Of a stretch of DNA of 5,673 nucleotides, positions 1-5,245 are shown piece after piece. The DNA comes from Eggerthellaceae bacterium (GTDB taxonomy: Bacteria > Actinomycetota > Coriobacteriia > Coriobacteriales > Eggerthellaceae): the NCBI GenBank assembly GCA_017559045.1, contig JAFYTB010000044.1:1-5673 (forward strand). The letters run 5' to 3'. The position numbers and the translations under genes are program-made. The notes under the pieces are model-generated. The model worked only from the letters and a program-made list of their open reading frames with translations. It was not told the DNA's origin and made no database searches. Within the stretch, counting starts at the first letter, position 1. Every line of letters begins with the position of its first letter.

Positions 1-30
1 CGGACAGATTTTCTCAAAATACATCTAAAC

Positions 31-59
31 CTGTTAAAATTCATCTCAAAATTTAACAG
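31..59. repeat. 8-bp inverted repeat in the fic leader (possible operator)
   Basis: CTGTTAAA at 31-38 and its exact reverse complement TTTAACAG at 52-59 are separated by 13 bp. A 9-bp direct repeat, TCTCAAAAT, occurs at 12-20 and 44-52, i.e. 32 bp (about three helical turns) apart. The stretch is strongly AT-rich, so some symmetry is expected by chance. The position just upstream of a gene whose product ends in a winged helix makes an autoregulatory operator a reasonable idea, but nothing in the sequence proves binding. Confidence 0.35.
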
Positions 60-81
60 CAAGAATGAAAATCGTTGTAAT
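53..81 (+). promoter_or_regulatory. Candidate sigma-70-type promoter for the fic gene
   Basis: TTAACA at 53-58, a 17-bp spacer and TGTAAT at 76-81 each differ from the -35/-10 consensus by one base. The -35 box overlaps the right arm of the inverted repeat at 52-59, so a protein bound there could block polymerase. A caution: transcription would start near 88, leaving only about 11 nt of leader and placing most of the AGGGAGA ribosome-binding sequence (84-90) outside the mRNA. The true promoter may therefore lie further upstream, for example using TAAAAT at 35-40. Confidence 0.3.
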
Positions 82-99
82 TTAGGGAGATTTCGACAG

Positions 100-1311
100 A
101 TGAAGTACAAGACAATGAGAAGCGTTTTTCATGAGGGAAAGATCTCCCAAGAGGCGGAACTTTCTGCTCGGTTTGCCTTGCCGACGACGAGAAGGCTCGG
201 TTTTGCATTGGGGGATGACGAGCTTTTCTTCACTATGACTTCCGAAATCTACGATCTTCTTTTAGAGGCAGCAAAGCTGGATAAAAAGATTACGGTGCTG
301 GCATCGTCGCTTCCGCGAAGGGCTATATCGAGCTATACGGAATCAACGTTGATCGACGAAATTGTTCTGACGAACAATATCGAAGGCGTGCATTCATCCC
401 GCCGAGAGATTAGCAAGGTTCTTGAGTCGCTGAAGGAGCAGGATCGCAGCGGTCGATTCTTCGGTCTAGTCCAGAAGTATGTGCTGCTATCTAGCGGTCA
501 GAAAATCCCTCTCGGCTCTTGCGAGGATGTTCGGTCTCTGTACGATGACCTTGTGCTTGATGAGGTTGTGCAGGCCAAGAAAAGCAACTTGCCAGATGGC
601 GCGTTGTTTCGCGCGGGTACTGTTGATGTTTGCGACGGAGCGGGAAGGCCCATCCATTCGGGTGTCCATCCGGAAGAGAAAATTATTCGACTCTTGGAGA
701 AGTCGCTCGGTGTTTTGAACGATGAAAGCATTGAGACCATCGTTCGCGCAGCGCTTTTTCATTACCTGTTCGGCTACGTTCATCCTTTCTACGACGGGAA
801 TGGCAGGATGAATAGGTTTATCAGCAGCTACGTCATCGCCCAGGAGTACGAGCCAATTATTGGCTTGAGGCTTTCGTACTCGATTAAAGAGAACATTCAA
901 AAGTATTACGCTGCCTACACGACTTGCGAGCACGCTCTTAATAGAGGGGACCTGACCCCTTTTGTTATCGCTTTTTGTGAGATTGTTACTGCCGCGATGA
1001 GGGATATGGCCGAGTCTTTGCTCGAAAGAAGGGACAGCCTCGATTCATGCGAGAAAACCCTTGCGGAGATGCCCGAATGCCGGGATTCAGACATTTTCAG
1101 TTTGGGCTGCGCGCTCGTTACGGCAACGTTGTTCTCCGCCTATGGTTTAACCGCGGTTCAGCTTGGCGAGGTGTTCGATATTTCCAGACAGACAGTCTAT
1201 AAGAGGCTTGAACCCTTCAAGACTGCGGGCCTTTTGCTGCAGAAGAAAGTCGGACGCAAGCTGTGCTACTCGCTTTCTCTGGAAGAGCTGAGAAAGCGAG
1301 GGCGAGACTAA
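100..1311 (+). CDS. Fic-domain protein (probable AMPylase) with C-terminal winged helix
   Basis: A 403-residue protein with a complete Fic active-site motif, HPFYDGNGRMNR, at residues 228-239. Family knowledge: the histidine (His228) is the catalytic base for transfer of AMP from ATP to a hydroxyl side chain, and the GNGR loop binds phosphates. Residues 91-96, TNNIEG, fit the inhibitory motif [S/T]xxxE[G/N] located N-terminal to the Fic core, so this is a class II, self-inhibited Fic protein with Glu95 as the inhibitory residue. Residues 171-205 resemble the substrate-binding flap region. Residues about 345-395 read as a helix-turn-helix (TAVQLGEVFDISRQTVYKRL) followed by a wing, so the protein may bind DNA. 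The start is ATG at 100 behind AGGGAGA (84-90, 9-nt spacer); ATG at 115 is an alternative. It is a single gene, convergent with tetR. Its lower GC than the neighbouring operon suggests separate acquisition. The target of modification is unknown. Confidence 0.9.
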   Translation: MKYKTMRSVFHEGKISQEAELSARFALPTTRRLGFALGDDELFFTMTSEIYDLLLEAAKLDKKITVLASSLPRRAISSYTESTLIDEIVLTNNIEGVHSSRREISKVLESLKEQDRSGRFFGLVQKYVLLSSGQKIPLGSCEDVRSLYDDLVLDEVVQAKKSNLPDGALFRAGTVDVCDGAGRPIHSGVHPEEKIIRLLEKSLGVLNDESIETIVRAALFHYLFGYVHPFYDGNGRMNRFISSYVIAQEYEPIIGLRLSYSIKENIQKYYAAYTTCEHALNRGDLTPFVIAFCEIVTAAMRDMAESLLERRDSLDSCEKTLAEMPECRDSDIFSLGCALVTATLFSAYGLTAVQLGEVFDISRQTVYKRLEPFKTAGLLLQKKVGRKLCYSLSLEELRKRGRD

Positions 1312-1336
1312 AGAACCCCGCGGCTAAGTTATCCGA

Positions 1337-1360
1337 GGAGCTGTAACGGCTCCCCATTTT
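1337..1360 (+). terminator. Weak candidate terminator downstream of fic
   Basis: GGAGC (1337-1341) and GCTCC (1349-1353) can form a 5-bp stem with a 7-nt loop, followed by CCATTTT at 1354-1360. The stem is short and the T-run is only four bases, so this is a weak terminator at best. It sits 26 nt after the fic stop codon, where one is expected. Confidence 0.25.
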
Positions 1361-1421
1361 GAAATTGATTATTTGCTCGTAATCTGCGCACCGTTTTCGT
1401 TGATGTGCGCATGCAATTTCA
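1360..1421. repeat. Nested inverted repeats between convergent fic and tetR
   Basis: Outer arms TGAAATTG (1360-1367) and CAATTTCA (1414-1421) are exact reverse complements. Inside them lie GATTA/TAATC (1367-1371 and 1380-1384) and TGCGCAC/GTGCGCA (1385-1391 and 1405-1411). Together they can fold into a three-way junction with almost no unpaired bases at the branch (the outer stem giving up base 1367). The element sits between two 3' ends, so a role as a bidirectional terminator or RNA 3'-end structure is possible, but neither strand has a clear T-run next to it. A chance arrangement is not excluded. Confidence 0.35.
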
Positions 1422-1453
1422 GCTAGGTGCGCGTGCTTCGCACAAGAGCGTTC

Positions 1454-2052
1454 TCATCGACGTGTACATCCTTCGACGTTTGACGGCTCGGTCTCGAGGT
1501 ACCTTCTGAGGAACTCCGTGCAGCGACGCTCGAGTTCCTCGGGCGGGAAGGGCTGGCCTTTCGACATCCACGCGCGCATCGTGTGCACAAGCCCGGCGGA
1601 GTAGAAGTCACCCACGAACTCCGCCGACGTCTTCAAGGTCACGCCCTCGCGCTTGCACCACAGCTCGATGCGAGTAACGATTCCGTCGGCAATCTGGGCG
1701 ACGACCATATCGAGCACGCCCGCTGGCACGCCGCCTCCCTCCAGGTTTTTCCTCATGCCCCTGTCTCCGATCAACATCTTCGCAAGGGATACGTGCATGT
1801 AGCTCGCGTACTCCCAAAGATCATCGAGGCTTTCACCCGCCGAGAGCTGTTCACGATGTCAGCCGTGACGGTAGTGAGGTAGTAGCGGAAGAAGTCGTCC
1901 TTGTCCTCAAAATGCTTGTAGAAGGTGCCTCGGCGCACGGTGGCGAGCTCGCAGATCTCGCTGACGGAAATCTCCTGCAAAGCCTTCGTGCGCGAGAGCT
2001 CCTCGAAGGCCTGTACCAGCAGCGCCCTCGTTCTCTGCCTGCGAATATCCAT
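1454..2052 (-). pseudogene. TetR/AcrR-family repressor, frameshifted
   Basis: The N-terminal part (2052 down to about 1846, residues 1-69) carries a TetR DNA-binding domain. Its helix-turn-helix at about residues 29-48 includes ISVSEICELATVRRGTFYKH, followed by FEDKDDFF, a typical family pattern. The reading frame then runs into an unrelated tail, while the ligand-binding part continues in another frame: AGESLDDLWEYASYMHV onwards, down to the TGA at 1456-1454. From ATG to that stop is 599 nt, so one missing base around 1835-1855 would restore a 199-residue protein, the usual TetR length. Both halves look conserved in style, which suggests either a recent mutation or a sequencing/assembly error. 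The ATG at 2052-2050 follows AAAGGCGAGGGC on the minus strand. The gene is divergent from the molybdoenzyme operon and, if intact, is its most likely local repressor. The ligand is unknown. Confidence 0.82.
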
Positions 2053-2066
2053 GCCCTCGCCTTTCG

Positions 2067-2097
2067 TTGACGTTTTCTCGAATCAGTCTCCTAAAGT
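2067..2097 (+). promoter_or_regulatory. Tentative operon promoter in the divergent region
   Basis: TTGACG (2067-2072) and TAAAGT (2092-2097) resemble -35 and -10 boxes, but the spacing is 19 bp and the -10 is poor. It would give a leader of about 105 nt with the palindrome at 2158-2173 downstream of the start site, as for a roadblock operator. TTGGCA at 2139-2144 is a better -35 sequence but has no matching -10 at 16-18 bp. On the minus strand the region also holds GGTCA twice, 10 bp apart, within 2102-2116. No promoter in this 156-bp region can be assigned firmly. Confidence 0.18.
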
Positions 2098-2157
2098 ACG
2101 GATGACCGATTCTGACCCCTCCAAATTCTGCGTCTAAGTTGGCATGATAGCGTGAAA

Positions 2158-2173
2158 GGTGACAGCTGTCACC
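2158..2173. promoter_or_regulatory. Perfect 16-bp palindrome, probable TetR operator
   Basis: GGTGACAGCTGTCACC is identical to its own reverse complement across all 16 bases. It lies in the divergent region between tetR and the operon, centred about 43 bp upstream of the first operon start codon and about 113 bp from the tetR start. Perfect even-length dyads of this size are typical of operators bound by TetR dimers. CGTG occurs on both sides (2151-2154 and 2177-2180) as a direct repeat. Assigning it to the adjacent TetR is inference from position and symmetry. Confidence 0.6.
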
Positions 2174-2194
2174 AAACGTGTAATCCCAACGAGC

Positions 2195-2203
2195 AAGGAG
2201 AGG
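2195..2203 (+). promoter_or_regulatory. Ribosome-binding site that fixes the start of the 99-aa gene
   Basis: AAGGAGAGG followed by a 5-nt spacer leads to ATG at 2209. The same frame stays open upstream to an ATG at 2152, but that start would place the palindrome inside the coding sequence and has no good ribosome-binding site. The 2209 start is therefore preferred. Confidence 0.75.
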
Positions 2204-2208
2204 TTATT

Positions 2209-2508
2209 ATGGAGGAAATCTACGAGGCCATCGTGAAGCTTCCCATCGGCAAGAAGCCCTGCACGCTTACGATCAACCGCAACGGCGACGGAACGTTCGA
2301 CGGCACGTTCTCGGTGCTCGGTTCCACCGCCCCCGTTTCTGACGGCAAGATCGATGACGAGGGCAACTATTCCTGCGCTTGCACCATTACGACCATGCTC
2401 GGCACCATGGAGGGCGTCGCCGAGGGTCGTGTGTTCGACGGAAAGATCGACGGCGTCGCCAAGGCGCGCATCGGCGTCCTCCCCATGAAGTCGGCTGAGC
2501 TCTGGTAG
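2209..2508 (+). CDS. Small unknown protein (99 aa), first gene of the molybdoenzyme operon
   Basis: I do not recognise a named family. The 99-residue product has no signal peptide or membrane segment, so it should be cytoplasmic. It is rich in Gly, Asp, Thr and Val in short alternating stretches, suggesting a small beta-barrel or beta-sandwich. Internal repetition is visible: DGTFDGT near residues 27-33, and DGKID at both 45-49 and 77-81, the first in VSDGKIDDEG and the second in VFDGKIDGVA. Cysteines are at 18, 56 and 58; CAC at 56-58 is the only close pair, too little to call an Fe-S or metal site. Nine nt separate its stop from the next ATG, and its stop codon overlaps the next ribosome-binding site, so the two genes are very likely co-translated. 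A role as an accessory, substrate-binding or enzyme-assembly protein for the oxidoreductase is inference from linkage. Confidence 0.85.
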   Translation: MEEIYEAIVKLPIGKKPCTLTINRNGDGTFDGTFSVLGSTAPVSDGKIDDEGNYSCACTITTMLGTMEGVAEGRVFDGKIDGVAKARIGVLPMKSAELW

Positions 2509-2512
2509 GAGG
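2507..2512 (+). promoter_or_regulatory. Strong Shine-Dalgarno selecting ATG 2518 for the catalytic subunit
   Basis: AGGAGG with a 5-nt spacer precedes ATG at 2518 and overlaps the stop codon (2506-2508) of the upstream gene, a usual sign of translational coupling. The competing in-frame ATG at 2599 has AAAAGGG only one base away, which is poor spacing. However, residue 28 onward (MSYWEHELPW) looks like where related proteins tend to begin, so the extra 27 residues may be a lineage-specific extension. Confidence 0.65.
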
Positions 2513-2517
2513 CTCTC

Positions 2518-4842
2518 ATGCGGAACTCTTGCGTGAGCAGCTCGCTCCAACCGCGACTTGTGGTCGATGGAGCTGAGCTCAAAGTAAACGAAAAGGGCAT
2601 GTCCTACTGGGAGCATGAGCTTCCCTGGCATTACGAGGAGGACGGCTTCCAGGTAACGCGAGGCAGCGCTTGGTCCGCCCCTGGCTGCCACCTTGGCTGC
2701 GGCGTCCTTATCTACTCGAAGGACGGCAGGGTCGTTCGCATTGAGGGAGATCCGGAGAACCCCTACAACCAGGGTCGTCTGTGCCCTAGGTGCGTGGCCG
2801 TCGACGACATAATCAACCACGAAAACCGCCTTCAGTACCCCATGAAGCGCGCTGTTGAGGACCGTGGTCTCAACAAGTGGGAGCGCATCAGCTGGGACGA
2901 GGCGCTCGACACCGTCGAGCAGCGCTTCAACGAGTACAAGGAGAGGCACGGTGCGGAGAGCGTCGTCTTCCTGCAGGGCACTGGCCGCGACATCGCCGCC
3001 TACATCAGCCGTCTGGCCTGGTCTTTCGGCTCGCCGAACTACGCGTTCAGCCTTTCGAACGTGGCCTGCTTCGGCCCGCGCATCTTCGCGAGCATGATGA
3101 CCACGGGCGTGTTCATGATTGGAGACTACTCTCAGCAGTTCATCGACCGCTACGACAACCCCGAATGGCAGTGCCCGGCGCTCACCGTCGTATGGGGCAA
3201 CAACCCCATCGTCGCGAATTCCGACGGCGCCTACGGCCACTGGGTGACCGACGTCATGCAGCGCGGCTCCAAGCTTATGGTCATCGACCCGCGCCTGACC
3301 TGGCTCGCAGCTCACGCAGACTGCTGGCTGCAGGTTCGCCCCGGCTCCGACGGAGCGCTCGCGCTCGCCATGGGCAACGTCATGATCGAGGAGGGCATCT
3401 ACGACAAGGAGTTCGTCGAGAAGTGGGTCCACGGCTTCGAGGAGTACTCTGCGCTCTGCGCCGAGTGGACTCCCGAGCGCGCCGAGGAGGTCACCTGGGT
3501 CCCTGCCGACGAGATCCGCGAGGCGGCGCGCCTTCTGGCAGCCAACAGCCCGGCGCTCCTGCAGTGGGGCGTGGCGCTCGACCAGCGAGAGGACTGCGTG
3601 TTCTCGTCTCGCGCAGTGCTCGCACTGTTCGCCATCACCGGCAACCTCGAGAAGCCCGGCTCCAACATCGTGGGCCCAGAGCTTTTGAAATACATCACCG
3701 GCTGGGGCCGCGAGCTGCTTTCCTTCGACGCGGAAGAGAAGCGCATCGGAACCGATGAGCTTCTCATCTACAAGCTCGGCCTTCAGGTTGCGTCCATCAA
3801 CAAGATGATCGACCACATGATCGAGCAGCCCGAAGACTACCCGATCAAGGCATCCTGGATTCAGACCGTGAACCAGATCGCCTGCGGCGGCGTGGATAAC
3901 GAACGCACCATCGAGGCGTTCAAGAACCTCGAGTTCAACGTGTTCGTCGACCTGTTCATGACCCCTTCGGCCATGGCTTTCGGCGATTTGATCCTTCCCG
4001 TCACCACTTATCCCGAGCGGAATGGCATCCGCGTGGGAGACGGCACCCAGCGCGGCGAGACCATCAACGCCGCCGTGCCGCCTTTGGGCGAGTGCCGCAG
4101 CGACATGGAGATCAACCTCGAGCTCGGCCGTCGCTTCAACCCCGAGGCGTGGCCGTGGGAAACCGTCGAGGAGATGTTCAGCCACATCCTATCCGAGACC
4201 GGCCTCGACTTCGAAGGCGTGCGCGAAACCGCTCCGAGCTACCTGCCGTTTGAGTACAACAAGCACGAGAAGGGCCTCATGCGCCCCGACGGCCAGCCCG
4301 GCTTCTTGACGCCCACCGGCAAGGTTGAGCTCAAGTCGCTCGGCCTCGAGTTCATGGGCTTTGACCCGCTGCCGACCTACAACGAGCCCTCGATGACGCC
4401 GTACTCTCAGCCCGAACTGGCGAAGGATTACCCGCTCGTGCTCCAGACCGGCGCTCGCCAGCACAACACGTTCCATTCCGAGAACCGCATGAGCGGCCGC
4501 CTTCGCCCCATTCATCCCGAGCCCACCGTCATGATACATCCGGATACGGCTGCCGAACTGGGCGTTCGTGATGGCGAGTGGGTATGGGTCGAAGGCCCCG
4601 TCGGCACGACAGGACGCGTAGCGCGTGCGAGGCGCGTAGCAGAGGTGACCACCGCCATTGACCCGCGTTGCGCGAGCTCCGACCACGGTTGGTGGCATCC
4701 CGAGGGCGACCCCGAGAACCTCTTCGACGTGAACGAGATAAACATCAACAATTTGATTCCGTGGACGACGGGCCTCACGGGCGTCGGCGCCAACTACAAG
4801 TGCATCCTCTGCAAGATCTACCCCTGTAAGGACGGTGAGTAA
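2518..4842 (+). CDS. Molybdopterin (bis-MGD Mo/W) oxidoreductase, DMSO-reductase superfamily, catechol-dehydroxylase/acetylene-hydratase-like
   Basis: A 774-residue catalytic subunit with the full domain order of the superfamily. It has an N-terminal Fe-S domain (residues 52-95), molybdopterin-binding core elements (WERISWDEALD at 121-131, VVWGNNP 224-230, MVIDPR 254-259, RPGSDGALALAMGN 274-287, LEKPGSN 377-383) and a C-terminal dinucleotide-binding domain (TPTGKVEL 598-605, HPDTAAELGVRDGEWVWVE 674-692). Fe-S candidates are Cys57, Cys61 and Cys89, with Cys92 extra; the usual first cysteine is Ala54. Cys184 in NVACFGPR aligns with the metal-ligand cysteine (Cys141) of acetylene hydratase as I recall that sequence. 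Three more cysteines, 762, 765 and 770, close the protein. There is no Tat signal, so it should be cytoplasmic, unlike exported DMSO reductases. The ferredoxin gene starts 3 nt after the stop. Substrate unknown: reductive dehydroxylation of a catechol-like compound is the leading guess. Hydroxytransferase or hydratase activity is possible, though the acetylene hydratase catalytic Asp is His58 here. Confidence 0.9.
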   Translation: MRNSCVSSSLQPRLVVDGAELKVNEKGMSYWEHELPWHYEEDGFQVTRGSAWSAPGCHLGCGVLIYSKDGRVVRIEGDPENPYNQGRLCPRCVAVDDIINHENRLQYPMKRAVEDRGLNKWERISWDEALDTVEQRFNEYKERHGAESVVFLQGTGRDIAAYISRLAWSFGSPNYAFSLSNVACFGPRIFASMMTTGVFMIGDYSQQFIDRYDNPEWQCPALTVVWGNNPIVANSDGAYGHWVTDVMQRGSKLMVIDPRLTWLAAHADCWLQVRPGSDGALALAMGNVMIEEGIYDKEFVEKWVHGFEEYSALCAEWTPERAEEVTWVPADEIREAARLLAANSPALLQWGVALDQREDCVFSSRAVLALFAITGNLEKPGSNIVGPELLKYITGWGRELLSFDAEEKRIGTDELLIYKLGLQVASINKMIDHMIEQPEDYPIKASWIQTVNQIACGGVDNERTIEAFKNLEFNVFVDLFMTPSAMAFGDLILPVTTYPERNGIRVGDGTQRGETINAAVPPLGECRSDMEINLELGRRFNPEAWPWETVEEMFSHILSETGLDFEGVRETAPSYLPFEYNKHEKGLMRPDGQPGFLTPTGKVELKSLGLEFMGFDPLPTYNEPSMTPYSQPELAKDYPLVLQTGARQHNTFHSENRMSGRLRPIHPEPTVMIHPDTAAELGVRDGEWVWVEGPVGTTGRVARARRVAEVTTAIDPRCASSDHGWWHPEGDPENLFDVNEININNLIPWTTGLTGVGANYKCILCKIYPCKDGE

Positions 4843-4845
4843 GAG

Positions 4846-5172
4846 ATGAAAGCGCTTCTCGTCAACTATCGATGGTGCACGGGCTGCCATTCATGCGAGC
4901 TCGCCTGCCAGGTGAAGAACGACCTTCCCGCCGGCCAGTACGGCATCAAGCTCAACCAGGTCGGCCCGTGGGAGTATGCGCCCAAGAAGTGGCAGTACTC
5001 CTACTTCCCAGTGCTGACCGACCAGTGCAACTTGTGCGCCGATCGCCTGGCTGCCGGCAAGCTTCCCAGCTGCGTGCAGCATTGCCAGGCTAACTGCATC
5101 CAGCTTATGGACGCATCTGAGGCTGCGACTATCGCTGCCGCCAACCCCAAGATGCTGATGATGACCATCTAG
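4846..5172 (+). CDS. 4Fe-4S ferredoxin-type electron-transfer subunit
   Basis: A 108-residue partner subunit with two [4Fe-4S] sites of the DmsB/bacterial ferredoxin type. The first set is CTGCHSCELAC (Cys11, 14, 17, 21). The second is CNLC (Cys61, 64) plus CVQHCQANC (Cys76, 80, 84). By family pairing, cluster I uses 11, 14, 17 and 80, and cluster II uses 21, 61, 64 and 76. The proline that normally follows the last cysteine is Gln81, and Cys84 is an additional cysteine. It is shorter than the four-cluster DmsB subunits and has no membrane anchor or signal, so it should be soluble and feed electrons straight to the molybdoenzyme in the cytoplasm. ATG lies 3 nt after the upstream stop, with GGTGAG (4834-4839) inside the upstream gene as ribosome-binding site, implying coupled translation. 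It is the last gene before the terminator. Confidence 0.9.
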   Translation: MKALLVNYRWCTGCHSCELACQVKNDLPAGQYGIKLNQVGPWEYAPKKWQYSYFPVLTDQCNLCADRLAAGKLPSCVQHCQANCIQLMDASEAATIAAANPKMLMMTI

Positions 5173-5188
5173 ACGCATCGTGTGAGTC

Positions 5189-5230
5189 GAACGGCCCTCG
5201 CGGGGCATTCCGCGAGGGCCGTTCTTTCTT
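5189..5230 (+). terminator. Strong intrinsic terminator of the molybdoenzyme operon
   Basis: A perfect 15-bp GC-rich stem, 5189-5203 paired with 5210-5224, has a 6-nt loop (GGCATT) and is followed by TTTCTT at 5225-5230. It begins 17 nt after the ferredoxin stop codon. The arrangement marks the end of the three-gene transcript and separates it from the next gene, which has its own ribosome-binding site. Confidence 0.93.
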
Positions 5231-5245
5231 GAAAGGAGAGCGCGC

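Noticed and set aside
487..933. A 148-codon minus-strand open frame opposite fic.
   Set aside because: It lies entirely antisense to the Fic active-site region, which is clearly coding, and shows no family features.
1583..1882. A 99-codon plus-strand open frame opposite tetR.
   Set aside because: Antisense to both halves of the TetR gene, without motifs or ribosome-binding site.
2139..2154. A sigma-54 promoter beginning TTGGCA.
   Set aside because: The GG and GC doublets are not at the required -24/-12 spacing.
2877..3758. A 293-codon plus-strand open frame inside the molybdoenzyme gene.
   Set aside because: An Arg/Ala/Gly/His-rich overlapping frame typical of high-GC coding sequence, without domain or independent ribosome-binding site.
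2134..4185. A 683-codon open frame on the minus strand opposite the molybdoenzyme gene.
   Set aside because: It is antisense to a gene with clear family motifs, its protein is a low-complexity mix of Ala, Val, Leu, His, Asp and Arg as expected from GC-rich codon shadows, and it has no recognisable domain.
4189..4890. A 233-codon minus-strand open frame over the 3' end of the molybdoenzyme gene.
   Set aside because: Antisense shadow of a conserved C-terminal domain; no domain of its own.
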